This document shows, piece by piece, positions 21,367 to 31,191 of a stretch of 64,000 nucleotides of DNA; within the stretch, counting starts at the first letter, position 1; every line of letters begins with the position of its first letter. Position numbers and translations under genes: made by a program. The stretch spans positions 11,160,001-11,224,000 of the forward strand of contig JBHGNT010000012.1 of the NCBI GenBank assembly GCA_043228905.1. The letters run 5' to 3'. The notes under the pieces are model-generated. The model worked only from the letters and a program-made list of their open reading frames with translations, was not told where the DNA came from and searched no databases. The stretch comes from Azolla caroliniana. Lineage: Eukaryota > Polypodiophyta.

Positions 21367-22068
21367 TGTCGTGCCCTTTGGCTCCGGATCGTTGTGAGTC
21401 GGGTGGGAACCGCCGAGGTTTTTGACTAGGAGGAAGAGGAATACAACTTAAGGCTAGTTATGAATAGTGGAAAGAGAAGTAAGATAGCAATCTCGTGAAT
21501 CCCACGAATTTAGTGTATTTAAAACAATATTTAGATTATAAGAGTAATTTAGATGGCAAAATTCGTGAATCCCACGAATTTATTAGATTGATCAATCCTT
21601 GTATATTAATCAACAACCTTATACATATTTCTCTCCTCCTTATATAAAGATGGAGGAGGCTAAGCATGGCTTCGTGCTTTTTCACCAACTGTGTCCATGC
21701 ACACTAAATGTGCATGTGATGCTTTGTCATTTCCTAAGTATAGGGCTCATGCACGCTAGATGTGCATGAGTCACTTTTAATGTCACGTGTAAATAAAATA
21801 TTCACACCCTAAAGAATACATGATTTTTACCTTTTAATAAAGGTATGTGTAAATAAAGGTCTTATACGTATTAAATCTATATATATAACACTAAAGATAA
21901 GTTATTACAATGGTAAAGTTGGGGTTTATCTACGTGGAGGAGCAAGGTTTGAATCCTGCCCTATGCACGTGATAAATGTTTTGATATATTATTTATTTAT
22001 TTATATGTATCTAAAATCGGATATATTATTTTATGGTTTTCACGTAGTGTGTGGAATACACTACGACA
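21367..22068 (-). repeat. 3' LTR of E (contains a tRNA-like segment)
   Basis: 702 bp. In the middle, at about 21901-21970 on the plus strand, it holds a tRNA-like stretch with an A-box-like AATGGTAAAG and a B-box-like GGTTTGAATCC. It also holds repeated GTGCATG blocks near 21690-21770. Confidence 0.9.
21901..21970 (+). other. tRNA-like (Pol III A/B box) segment in E LTR
   Basis: AATGGTAAAG stands about 30 bases before GGTTTGAATCC (21946-21956), close to the spacing of tRNA internal promoters. No full cloverleaf or acceptor stem, so not a tRNA gene. The same segment is present in the other LTR (33815-33880), in S (40912-40978) and in K (48819-48892). Confidence 0.5.
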
Positions 22069-24561
22069 CTCGCCCCCTTCGAACCCGCACATCCTCCGGT
22101 ATGTGCCGAAGTTCTCGATTCCTCATATCCGTCTTCACCCAAAGCTTCCTCCGATTCTCCCCTTATGTCGACTATGAGTTGTAATTCACTTTCTTTGCTT
22201 CCCGCATCACCGTGGTCTTCGTCCGATTGCTCCTCGTTGTCGGCCTTGGCTTGGATCACATAGGGTTTGTCGTCGGTCCGCTTCTTGAAAATCTTCACCC
22301 GCTTCCCGGCTATAGGCACTCGTAGTATTGTTCCATCCAACTCGGACAGTCGGTACTTTCCGTTATCGAAGACTTTTCGAACCTCGTATGGCCTGAACCA
22401 CCTTTTCGCGAATTTCCGCATCGTTGTATATTGATGGTCCAAACTATTGTCATAGACGATCACCCAATCTCCTTCTTCAATCCTCCTCGGTCGTAGTCGG
22501 TGCTTTGTGTCGAATCGGCTTTTGTTTTGGAATCGTGCTTCTTGTTGTCGGCGTATTGCTTCCGCTATGTCTGCCGGTCTTCCCTCTAGTTGTCGTATCC
22601 GGACCACTAGTAGTTCTTCCCGGCTCATCTCTTCCTTCCACGGTAGCACTGTCCATGTCGCGATCGCGGTTTCCGTCGGCATTACCGGTGCTTGTCCGGT
22701 CATGAGTTCTGCCGGCATGTAACCGGTTACGGAGCTATGCGTCGTCCGATCCGCCCATAGTGCATACGGAAGCATCTGCGGCCAGTCCTTCACCTTTCCA
22801 TCGCATGCCTTCGCAAGTGCTTTCACGATCGGACTATGTCCACGTTCGATTTTCCCGTTGGCCTCTGGATTGTATGCCGTTGTCAGCGATAACCGAACTC
22901 CATGTTTGGCGAAGAATCCCCTAGCTTTGTCCGAGTCGAGTTCTCCCCGGTCCGCAATCACTTGTCCTACGCACTCGTACCTGCAAAATACTTCCTCCAA
23001 AAGAAATTGGCATACCGCGGAACACATTTTCCTCTGAAGCGCTCGACCTTCTACTTGATTCGTGAGATCTTCCCGAGCTAATACCAAGTTTTTCTTTTGT
23101 CCGATCCCGGTCAGCATGGCCACTATGTCGACCATCCACTTGAAGTTGATTGTCGGTGAGAATGTCGGATGTAACTTATCTCGATGTCGAACCCCGGAGT
23201 AGACTTGACATTTCTCGCAGCTTTCCATGAACTCCGCGACATCTTTGTACATTTTCTTCCACCAATATTTTTGCTTGATCTTCACAAATGTTGCCCATGT
23301 TCCTCAGTGTCCAGCCCAATCGGATTCGTGAAACTCGGACATTATCCGGTTTCGTTGCTCTTTTGTCCCGACTACTTGAAGTGGTATACCATCCGATCTT
23401 TTCGGTGCCCTCCATATTAATCCGTTTTCCAAGAAGAACTTTTGGACTTGCCTCTTCTTCCTTCGGATCTCGGCTCTTCTTCCTTTATCATTTGTTGAGT
23501 CCTCGGCCTCTTGTAACATCTTTCCGATCATCAAGCTTTCTCCCGCGTATTCTTCTTCCCGGAATTCTCGGATTATGTCCACTCGGCATATGTGCTCCGA
23601 CGCGAAGTAGTCTTCGGAAACTTCTTCATTATCCGATTCGGTTATGTCGTCTCCGAACCGAGCCCTTGATAACATATCTGCTACCGCGTTGTCCTTCCCC
23701 GAGATGTGTCGAACCTCCGGATTAAGCGACTTGACATATGCAACCCACCTTAGCATAGCTACATCCGGTATCGTACAACACCGCATCATCCCGAGTATCG
23801 GAAGACAATCCGTCTCGATCACCACTTCGGCTCCGATCAAATAATCCCGATCCGATTTTATCGCCGACACGACTCCCCACAGTTCTCTTTTGACTTGTGC
23901 ATATCCACGTTGCCTTTCGTTGAGAACCTTTGCTCCGAATCGGATCGGATACCGTGAACCATCCGAGTCGGCTTGATTGATGACCCACCCGATACCGGTT
24001 GGACTTGTATCAACCGTTACTATGATCGGTCGGTCGTAGCTCGGCTTCTTAAGTGCTTCCGCCCTCCGAAGTGTCTTCTTCAACTTCTTCATGGCTTTGG
24101 CGTGTTCCGGTTTCCATTCGAATTTCTTACCTTTCCGCAACAAGTGGTAGAGCGGGTCCGCTATATGTGCATAGTGCAGAATCCATATGTGATAGAATGC
24201 ACATGCACCGAGGAACCTTCGGACTTCGGATGTTGACTTGCATACTTCCTCCATAGCTTGAATCGCATCGATCTTTGTTGGTGACGGTCTTCGGCCGTAG
24301 GGCCCACATAGATGTCCGACCACCAATATTTCTTCTTGCCCGAATGCCGATTTCTTCCTGGAAAGTGTTAGGTGCACATCTTCTAGCTTTCGCAACACTT
24401 TCTCGCAATCATGAATATGGTCGACCACGAACTTTCGGCATCCCCGATCATCCATAGTCTCATCTTTTTCTTCTACCGCGCATCCTTTCACCGGAATGTC
24501 ATCGAGGAATGGCATCGTTATCTCTGGAATGCAGTCTCGAAGCACCTTGTTCATCGCGTTC
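22026..24561 (-). pseudogene. Element E pol, 3' part: RT end, RNase H, integrase
   Basis: Resumes after copia F with NKVLRDCIPEITMPFLDDIPVKG, the RT active site. Then RNase H (PIIVTVDTSPTGIGWVINQ, RQRGYAQVKRELW), HISGKDNAVADMLSR, and integrase with KYWWKKMYKDVAEFMESCEK, VDIVAM, VIADRGEL and EANGKIERGH (DDE) plus a basic C-terminus. A TGA at 23306-23304 sits where related enzymes have Arg (GH*GTWAT) and is the only break in this part; the frame is otherwise shared. The ORF end runs into the LTR. FLDDIPVKG and AREDLTNQVEGRAL differ from ordinary plant gypsy. Confidence 0.88.
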
Positions 24562-25245
24562 TGTTGAACACAGTGCTCGGCCACAACCGAGGAATAGGAT
24601 CAACTTTCAGAAAACAGGAAATACAAAATGCACGAAGTACAATAGAGAGAAGAGTACACGGGATGTTTTACGTGGAAAACCCTAACTGGGGAAAAACCAC
24701 GGGAGTCCTCAAACTCCAACTATCACTATAGACAGAGATGTACAATGGTGAAGCTACAAGGCAACAACCTTGAGCTCACTGTCTTCGCCATAGGCGGCGG
24801 CAGTACACAGAGGCAACGACCTCTTCGTCTCTCTCTCTCTCTCTCTCTCTCTCGGCTACTCACCTTTTTCTCTCTCTCTCAAGATGAGCAACAACATAAA
24901 CTGTTTGCCCTAAGTCATATTTATACACATATGACTTTCGGGCTATTTACAAAATATAGCCTCAAGGGCTCTTAGCAAACATATTCACAAATATGTCCCC
25001 GCATCCGGATCTCTCTCCGGGTACATTCGTCATCCGGCTCCGTAACCGGGGTCTTCAGCATCCGGCTCCGTGACCGGGGTCTTCATCATCCGGCTCCGTG
25101 ACCGGGGTCTTCATCATCCGGCTCCGTAACCGGGGTCTTCATCATCCGGCTCCGTAACCGGGGTCTTCATCATCCGGCTCTGTAACCGGGCTTGCCGTCA
25201 TTTATCTCCGGGGACATCCCATCTGGAGGGACCGAAATCCCAACA
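24562..25245 (-). repeat. 3' LTR of F
   Basis: Contains a TC microsatellite (about 24826-24853) and six 28-bp units CATCCGGCTCCGTAACCGGG-type at 25031-25198, the last one diverged. Confidence 0.93.
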
Positions 25246-25255
25246 AACTCCCCCT

Positions 25256-28200
25256 TCACTTCGGCATGGGATGTCTCTCCAATCCAATCCTCTTCCGGCA
25301 TGCTTCCAACTTGTCGGGTGTGAGCACTTTGGTCAGCATATCTGAGCCGTTCTCATCCGTGTGGATCTTCGTCAGCACGAACTCCTGGTCTTCTATCCTT
25401 TCCCGGATCCAGTGATATCTTCGCTGGATGTGCTTCGTCCGGGAGTGATAGGCCGCGTTCTTCGCAAGGTGGATGGCACTCTGACTGTCGCAGTAGAGTC
25501 GGTACTCCTCTTGCCGGATACCGAGCTCTCTAATGAAGTCCTTCATCCATATTATTTCCTTGCCGGCTTCAACAGCCGCCATGTACTCCGCCTCCGTGGT
25601 TGACAACGCAACCGTCTTCTGCAGCCTCGACTGCCACGAAACAGCTCCCCCTGCATACGTCATCACATACCCTGATGTGGACCGGCTGGTATCTGCATCA
25701 ACCGACATATCCCAATCGGTAAAGCCGTCGAGTTTGGGCTTACCGGAGCCGAATCGGAGGCACACGTTTGCCGTGCCCTTCAGGTATCGGAGTATCCACT
25801 TGACCGCGTTCCAGTGCTCTTTGCCGGGATTGCTCATGTACCGGCTCACCACTCCGACTGCATATCCTATGTCCGGTCTTGTACACACCATTGCGTACAT
25901 CAAGCTTCCGACGGCAGAGGCATATGGTACTTTCATCATGTCCTCTTTCTCAGCCTTTGTCTTGGGGCTTTGCTTGCTGGACAGCTTGCAGTTTGCCGGG
26001 AGGGTTGATCCGACCGGTCTTGCTTCCGACATGTTGAACCGGTGAAGCACCTTTGTTACGTACTTCTCCTGTGACAGCCACAACTGCTTCTTCTTCCGGT
26101 CTCGGATGATGTGCATCCCTAGTATTTGCCTCGCCGGACCCAGGTCCTTCATTGAGAAGGTTCGGTGAAGTGCTTTCTTCAGCATCCGTATCTTGCCCTG
26201 GTCCCGTCCGACGATCAACATGTCGTCCACGTACAGGAGGAGTATTAGAGAGTCTCCTCCTTCGAACTTCTTCACAAACACGCAGTGATCGGACTGCGTT
26301 TTGTGGTACCCTTCGTCGGTCATGAAGGAGTCGAACTTCCGGTACCATTGCCGGGGAGCCTGCTTCAGTCCGTAAAGGCTCTTCTTCAACCGGCATACCA
26401 GGTGCTCCTTCCCTTTCTTCTCGAATCCTTCCGGTTGCTGCATGTAGATCTCTTCTTCGAGGTCACCGTGAAGGAATGCCGTCTTCACGTCCATCTGTTC
26501 TACCTCGAGGTCCATGCTTGCCGCTATGCTCAGCACCGTCCGGATGGACACTACCGGGGCAAATATTTCGTCGAAGTCGACGCCCTTCTTCTGCTGGAAC
26601 CCCTTCACCACGATCCTGGCTTTGTATCTCGGGGGATTTCCGGCATCTCCCGGTTTCAGCTTGAACACCCACTTGTTTCGAAGTGCCCGCTTTCCTTTCG
26701 GCAACTCCACAAGTTCATATGTGTGGTTCTCATGCAGGGAATCCATCTCCTCCTGCATGGCACTTAACCACCTGCGGCTATGGGTGTCAAGCTTTGCTTC
26801 TTCAAAACTCTCTGGCTCCCCCTCGTCGGTTAGCAGCACGTGCTCTGGTTCCGGAAATCTCCGGGGGGCCCTTCTCTCTCTTAGAGGATATCTCCGTTCC
26901 GGAGCTTCGGTAACCGGCTCTTCCGTTTCTTCTTCATCCGGATCCATTTCGGGATCGGGGCCGGTTCCGGTATCAGTTTCATCTTCCTCGGCCGGTTCTG
27001 TTTCTTCACCGTCTTCGGCCGGATCCTCGAGTGCTAACCGGTCCCTTGCCGGTCGGGACTGCTCCTCGTAGAGTTGATCCTCACCGGTCGACTTGGAGCT
27101 CTTCATCTTCTTCTCCGACTCCCATTCGGCGAGTGTCTTGTCCTCCATGAAGATGATATCACGACTCCTGAATATCTTCTTGTTGACCGGGTCCCATACT
27201 CGGTAGCCGAACTCGTCGTCGCCGTAACCGAGGAATATGCATGGCCGGGTCTTTGGATCTAGCTTTCCTCTCCGGTCCTTTGCCACATGCACATATGCGA
27301 GACACCCGAACACCTTCAGATGCCGGTAGGATACTTCCCTACCGGTCCACACTCTCTGCGGCGTGTCTCCATCCAAAGGTACTGAGGGTGATCTGTTTAT
27401 CACGTATGTCGCCGTCGACATTGCCTCAGCCCAAAACCCCTTGGGTAATTTCGCATGCGCCAGCATACTCCGGACCCTCTCCATTATGGTCCGGTTCATC
27501 CTCTCGGCCAGCCCGTTCAGTTCCGGCGTCTTCGGCACAGTAAACTCGAGCCGGATTCCCTTCGAGCGACAGTACTCCTCGAACTGCCCCCGGTATTCCC
27601 CTCCGTTATCCGCTCGTATCGCTTTCAGCTCCCTGCCGGATTCCCTTTCCACTCTCGCGTGGAGTTCTTTGAAGACGGACAATACTTGGTCCTTTGTCTT
27701 CAACGGTGCCGTCCACAGCTTCCGGCTATGGTCATCTATGAATGTTACGAAGTACTGGGCTCCGCCATGTGACTTCGTTTCTACCTGACACACGTCAGTG
27801 TGCACCAACTCCAATGGTGCGCTACGTCTCGTCGGTGGCCTTGAGTGGAAGGAGGTCCGGTTTTGCTTACCGGCCAGACAGTCGGTACACTTCCCCAGGT
27901 GTACGTGCTTTACCGGTATCAGGTTGTCATCGGCAAGCCTCTTCATCCCCTTCTCACTCATGTGGCACAGTCTCTTGTGCCACAGCTCACCGGCATTGTC
28001 GGCTGCCACGTTCAGCTCCTCCGGACATAGCCGGGAATCCATCAGGTACAGTGTGTTGACCTTCCGGGCCCGAGCCACTATCAGGCTCCCTTTGCTGAAC
28101 TTCATGACACCGTTCCGGATGCTACCCGTGTAGCCTTCATCGTCTAGCCTCCCGGCCGAAATCAGGTTCAATCGAACCTCCGGAACGTGTCGAACATCCT

Positions 28201-29320
28201 TCAGCAGCATTTTGCATCCGGTTGATGTCATCAGCCACACATCTCCTATGCCGGCAATCCGGCATGTACCTTCATTTCCCATCCGGACACAGCCATGCTC
28301 ACCGGCTGTGTAGGATGAGAAGTATTTCTTCTCCGGGGTCAGGTGGAACGACGCTCCGGAATCGACCACCCAGGTCATCTCTTCACCGGCAAGGTTCAGC
28401 TCCCTCTCTTCGGTAATGAGCATTATCTCTTCTTCACTTGCCGCGAGTGCCGTCGTTCCTTTCCGGTCCTGCCCTCGCCGATCCGGACATCTCCGGTCCG
28501 TGGCTCCCCGATATGCACCGTTTCGCTCCGGTGACTTCTTCGAATCGGTGTCGTCGGCTCCGTTGTCTTTTCGGTAATGCCGACAATTCTTCCGGAAGTG
28601 CCCCGGCTTCCCACAGTGGAAGCATGTGGGCCTTCCTCTTGACTGCGACCGGGTCCCCGACTTCTCCCGTCTTTGCGGACTCCGGTTCCATTGTCTTCCC
28701 CGATCCGATTCGGTAAGCAGCATCTTCGGATCGGAAACCGGTTCTTTATCTCTCCGACGCGCTTCTTCGTTCAAAATGCTTGTCTTTACCGTTTGTAGAG
28801 ACAAGTTATCTTCGGTGCAGGAGGTGCTGAGAGTCACCACCAAGTTCTCCCAGCTTTCCGGCAATGTACACATCAGAATGATGGCTTGCATTGCATCCTC
28901 CAACGGGAACTTGATCGCCGCAAGCTGGTTCACGAATCCCATGAACGTGCTTACGTGTTCCACCATACTCTCGCCGTCCCGGTACTTGAGGTTCACTATC
29001 TTCCTCATCAGGGAGGTCCGATTCAACGCATTCTTCCTCTCGTAGAGGCCCGACAGCTTCTTCCACATCTCATATGCGTTGGTGTCATTCGCCAAATGTT
29101 GTAGAACGCTTACATCGACATATTGCCGGATCGTCGCTACGGCTTTCCGGTTCAGGAGCTTCCACTCCGACTCTATTACCCCCTTGGGTATCTCGGCATT
29201 GTCGATCGGTTCATACAGGTCTCGGACGATGAGAAGGTCTTCCATCTTTATCTTCCAGTCGGCGTAGTTATGTGAGTTCAACACCATCATGCCCGGAGGC
29301 CCACTACCGCCGCCTTCCAT
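25256..29320 (-). CDS. Copia F gag-pol polyprotein
   Basis: Open for 1354 codons from MEGGGSGPPGMMVLNSHNY (M at 29320); the frame is also open upstream into the LTR, but that Met would lie before the primer site. Order: UBN2-type Gag; zinc knuckle CFHCGKPGHFRKNC; protease VVDSGASFHLT; GAG-pre-integrase ELWHKRLCHMSEKG; integrase (FIDDHSRKLW, RADNGGEYR, NGLAERMNR); RT with LLLYVDDMLIVG; RNase H (STTEAEYMA, YHSRTKHIQ). One oddity is EIFAPVVSIRTVLS: copia A and most copia RTs have KMTSIR here, so three residues are missing in frame. A 1.3-1.4 kb-residue size is normal for copia. It is possibly still active except for that gap. Confidence 0.93.
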   Translation of the reverse strand: MEGGGSGPPGMMVLNSHNYADWKIKMEDLLIVRDLYEPIDNAEIPKGVIESEWKLLNRKAVATIRQYVDVSVLQHLANDTNAYEMWKKLSGLYERKNALNRTSLMRKIVNLKYRDGESMVEHVSTFMGFVNQLAAIKFPLEDAMQAIILMCTLPESWENLVVTLSTSCTEDNLSLQTVKTSILNEEARRRDKEPVSDPKMLLTESDRGRQWNRSPQRREKSGTRSQSRGRPTCFHCGKPGHFRKNCRHYRKDNGADDTDSKKSPERNGAYRGATDRRCPDRRGQDRKGTTALAASEEEIMLITEERELNLAGEEMTWVVDSGASFHLTPEKKYFSSYTAGEHGCVRMGNEGTCRIAGIGDVWLMTSTGCKMLLKDVRHVPEVRLNLISAGRLDDEGYTGSIRNGVMKFSKGSLIVARARKVNTLYLMDSRLCPEELNVAADNAGELWHKRLCHMSEKGMKRLADDNLIPVKHVHLGKCTDCLAGKQNRTSFHSRPPTRRSAPLELVHTDVCQVETKSHGGAQYFVTFIDDHSRKLWTAPLKTKDQVLSVFKELHARVERESGRELKAIRADNGGEYRGQFEEYCRSKGIRLEFTVPKTPELNGLAERMNRTIMERVRSMLAHAKLPKGFWAEAMSTATYVINRSPSVPLDGDTPQRVWTGREVSYRHLKVFGCLAYVHVAKDRRGKLDPKTRPCIFLGYGDDEFGYRVWDPVNKKIFRSRDIIFMEDKTLAEWESEKKMKSSKSTGEDQLYEEQSRPARDRLALEDPAEDGEETEPAEEDETDTGTGPDPEMDPDEEETEEPVTEAPERRYPLRERRAPRRFPEPEHVLLTDEGEPESFEEAKLDTHSRRWLSAMQEEMDSLHENHTYELVELPKGKRALRNKWVFKLKPGDAGNPPRYKARIVVKGFQQKKGVDFDEIFAPVVSIRTVLSIAASMDLEVEQMDVKTAFLHGDLEEEIYMQQPEGFEKKGKEHLVCRLKKSLYGLKQAPRQWYRKFDSFMTDEGYHKTQSDHCVFVKKFEGGDSLILLLYVDDMLIVGRDQGKIRMLKKALHRTFSMKDLGPARQILGMHIIRDRKKKQLWLSQEKYVTKVLHRFNMSEARPVGSTLPANCKLSSKQSPKTKAEKEDMMKVPYASAVGSLMYAMVCTRPDIGYAVGVVSRYMSNPGKEHWNAVKWILRYLKGTANVCLRFGSGKPKLDGFTDWDMSVDADTSRSTSGYVMTYAGGAVSWQSRLQKTVALSTTEAEYMAAVEAGKEIIWMKDFIRELGIRQEEYRLYCDSQSAIHLAKNAAYHSRTKHIQRRYHWIRERIEDQEFVLTKIHTDENGSDMLTKVLTPDKLEACRKRIGLERHPMPK

Positions 29321-29336
29321 TTTCTGTGTTAACCGT

Positions 29337-29348
29337 GCTCTGATACCA
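29337..29348 (-). other. Primer-binding site of copia F
   Basis: TGGTATCAGAGC on the minus strand, two bases inside the 5' LTR; initiator tRNA-Met type. Confidence 0.92.
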
Positions 29349-29350
29349 CT

Positions 29351-30090
29351 TGTTGAACACAGTGCTCGGCCACAACCGAGGAAAAGGATCAACTTTCAGA
29401 AAACAGGAAATACAAAATGCACGAAGTACAATAGAGAGAAGAGTACACGGGATGTTTTACGTGGAAAACCCTAACTGGGGAAAAACCACGGGAGTCCTCA
29501 AACTCCAACTATCACTATAGATAGAGATGTACAATGGTGAAGCTACAAGGCAACAACCTTGAGCTCACTGTCTTCGCCACAGGCGGCGGCAGTACACAGA
29601 GGCAACGACCTCTTCGTCTCTCTCTCTCTCTCTCTCTCTCTCGGCTACTCACCTTTTTCTCTCTCTCTCAAGATGAGCAACAACATAAACTGTTTGCCCT
29701 AAGTCATATTTATACACATATGACTTTCGGGCTATTTACAAAATATAGCCTCAAGGGCTCTTAGCAAACATATTCACAAATATGTCCCCGCATCCGGATC
29801 TCTCTCCGGGTACATTCGTCATCCGGCTCCGTAACCGGGGTCTTCAGCATCCGGCTCCGTGACCGGGGTCTTCATCATCCGGCTCCGTAACCGGGGTCTT
29901 CATCATCCGGCTCCGTAACTGGGGTCTTCATCATCCGGCTCCGTAACTGGGGTCTTCATCATCCGGCTCCGTAACCGGGGTCTTCATCATCCGGCTCCGT
30001 AACCGGGGTCTTCATCATCCGGCTCCGTAACCGGGCTTGCCGTCATTTATCTCCGGGGACATCCCATCCGGAGGGACTGAAATCCCAACA
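29351..30090 (-). repeat. 5' LTR of F
   Basis: 740 bp, with eight 28-bp units at 29820-30043 against six in the other LTR. Confidence 0.93.
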
Positions 30091-31057
30091 CGTTCATCAT
30101 ATGAGCAACCGAGTTTGTCGCTCCTTGTGGTAGTGTGCACATTCGGACTAATCCTATCGATGTTCGCATGGTTGTGATGTCTCGGCTCTCCACGGCTAGT
30201 TGGAATTGGTCATACCCCGAGTATAGGTCTCCGATGGAGTATATCGCATGGCCGGCAAAAGCTTCCGCAAATTCGTCCACTATCGGACCGACTCCCGAGT
30301 TCCGGATCGTGACCTTATTCATCAGTTGCAAGTCTTGGATAAATCGGAGTGACCCATTCTTCTTCGGAACCGTAAACCATCGATTTGAGTACGGTGTAGT
30401 TGATGGCTCTAGAATCCCCATTGCCACCTTCTCCTTGAGCAAGTCAATGAATTTCGGAATATGTGCTCGTGGCACCGGAATCGGCTTCAGGTTCCACGGT
30501 ACATGGTCAATCGTGAAGATCACCATCGGCTCTACTATTCTCGAATCGACGCACCCTATCTCCCTTGATGTAAATGCAAACGCTTTGCCGTGTTGCTCCA
30601 ACATCTCGCGAAACCGTTCTTCTTCTTTTTGTAATAGGAACCCACCTCCACCGATCTGAAGTTTCTTCCGGGTCTCATCCGTGAAGGCATGTCCGATATC
30701 CACGGACTTCTGAAGTGTCGGATCTCCTGAGACTTCTTTCCTCTTTTGTTCGCTATCGGTGGGTAGTGGTCCCGCGGCCGGTTTCACCTTCTTCTCCACG
30801 GTCTTGTATTTCGTACTTACCATTGCTTCTTCTTTGCGCAGCGTATCCGGCTCCATTTTCGCAATGATCTCGTACATCTCGACCGATTCCACCGGGACTA
30901 CCTGGTTCCCTTGGCTTTTATCTTCCGCAAGCTCTTCAAGTCGTTGTAGCGTGCTCCCATAGAACACTTCTTCGACTATCCCCATGATTTCTTCATCTTT
31001 TTTTATTATTGATGCCGACCGCAACTTATCCTCCACTTGTCGGTATCCTTTCTTCAA
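30091..31057 (-). pseudogene. Element E pol, 5' part: RT
   Basis: Open from 31057 to the F insertion. An N-terminal linker is followed by RT motifs WFTVPKKNGSLRFIQDLQ, GDLYSGYDQF (catalytic Asp) and LPQGATNSVAHMMN, where copia F interrupts. Joined to 24561 the reading continues to FLDDIPVKG. The frame differs from gag, with a short stop-containing gap at 31191-31058, so either a shift was used or the junction has decayed. Confidence 0.88.
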
Positions 31058-31191
31058 ACCTCTGGTTATGGTCGTGTACGTAGATGCCCCATCCAGACCG
31101 ATTCGTACATGTTTTGCTCCGAGAGTTTTCTTCCTATGTGGGGTATCAGGGCTTCTCGGACTATCACTTCCCCACTCCGCAACAGTCCGCT

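Larger units (their letters stand above)
24562..30090 (-). mobile_element. Ty1/copia element F (intact-looking, young)
   Basis: LTRs at 24562-25245 (684 bp) and 29351-30090 (740 bp), TGTTGAACAC...CCCAACA. CGTTC at 24557-24561 and 30091-30095 is the target duplication inside E pol. Primer site at 29348-29337, purine tract at 25262-25246, and one long open gag-pol between. The 56-bp LTR length difference is exactly two 28-bp repeat units. Otherwise only few base differences are visible. Confidence 0.96.

Noticed and set aside
21901-21970. A tRNA gene in the E LTR (and the similar ones at 43655 and 54070)
   Set aside because: A and B boxes are present but stems do not pair well and no acceptor stem is seen; recorded only as tRNA-like.
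25031-25198. 28-bp direct repeats resembling a CRISPR array
   Set aside because: Units are head to tail without unique spacers, lie inside an LTR, and the genome is a plant; it is a minisatellite.
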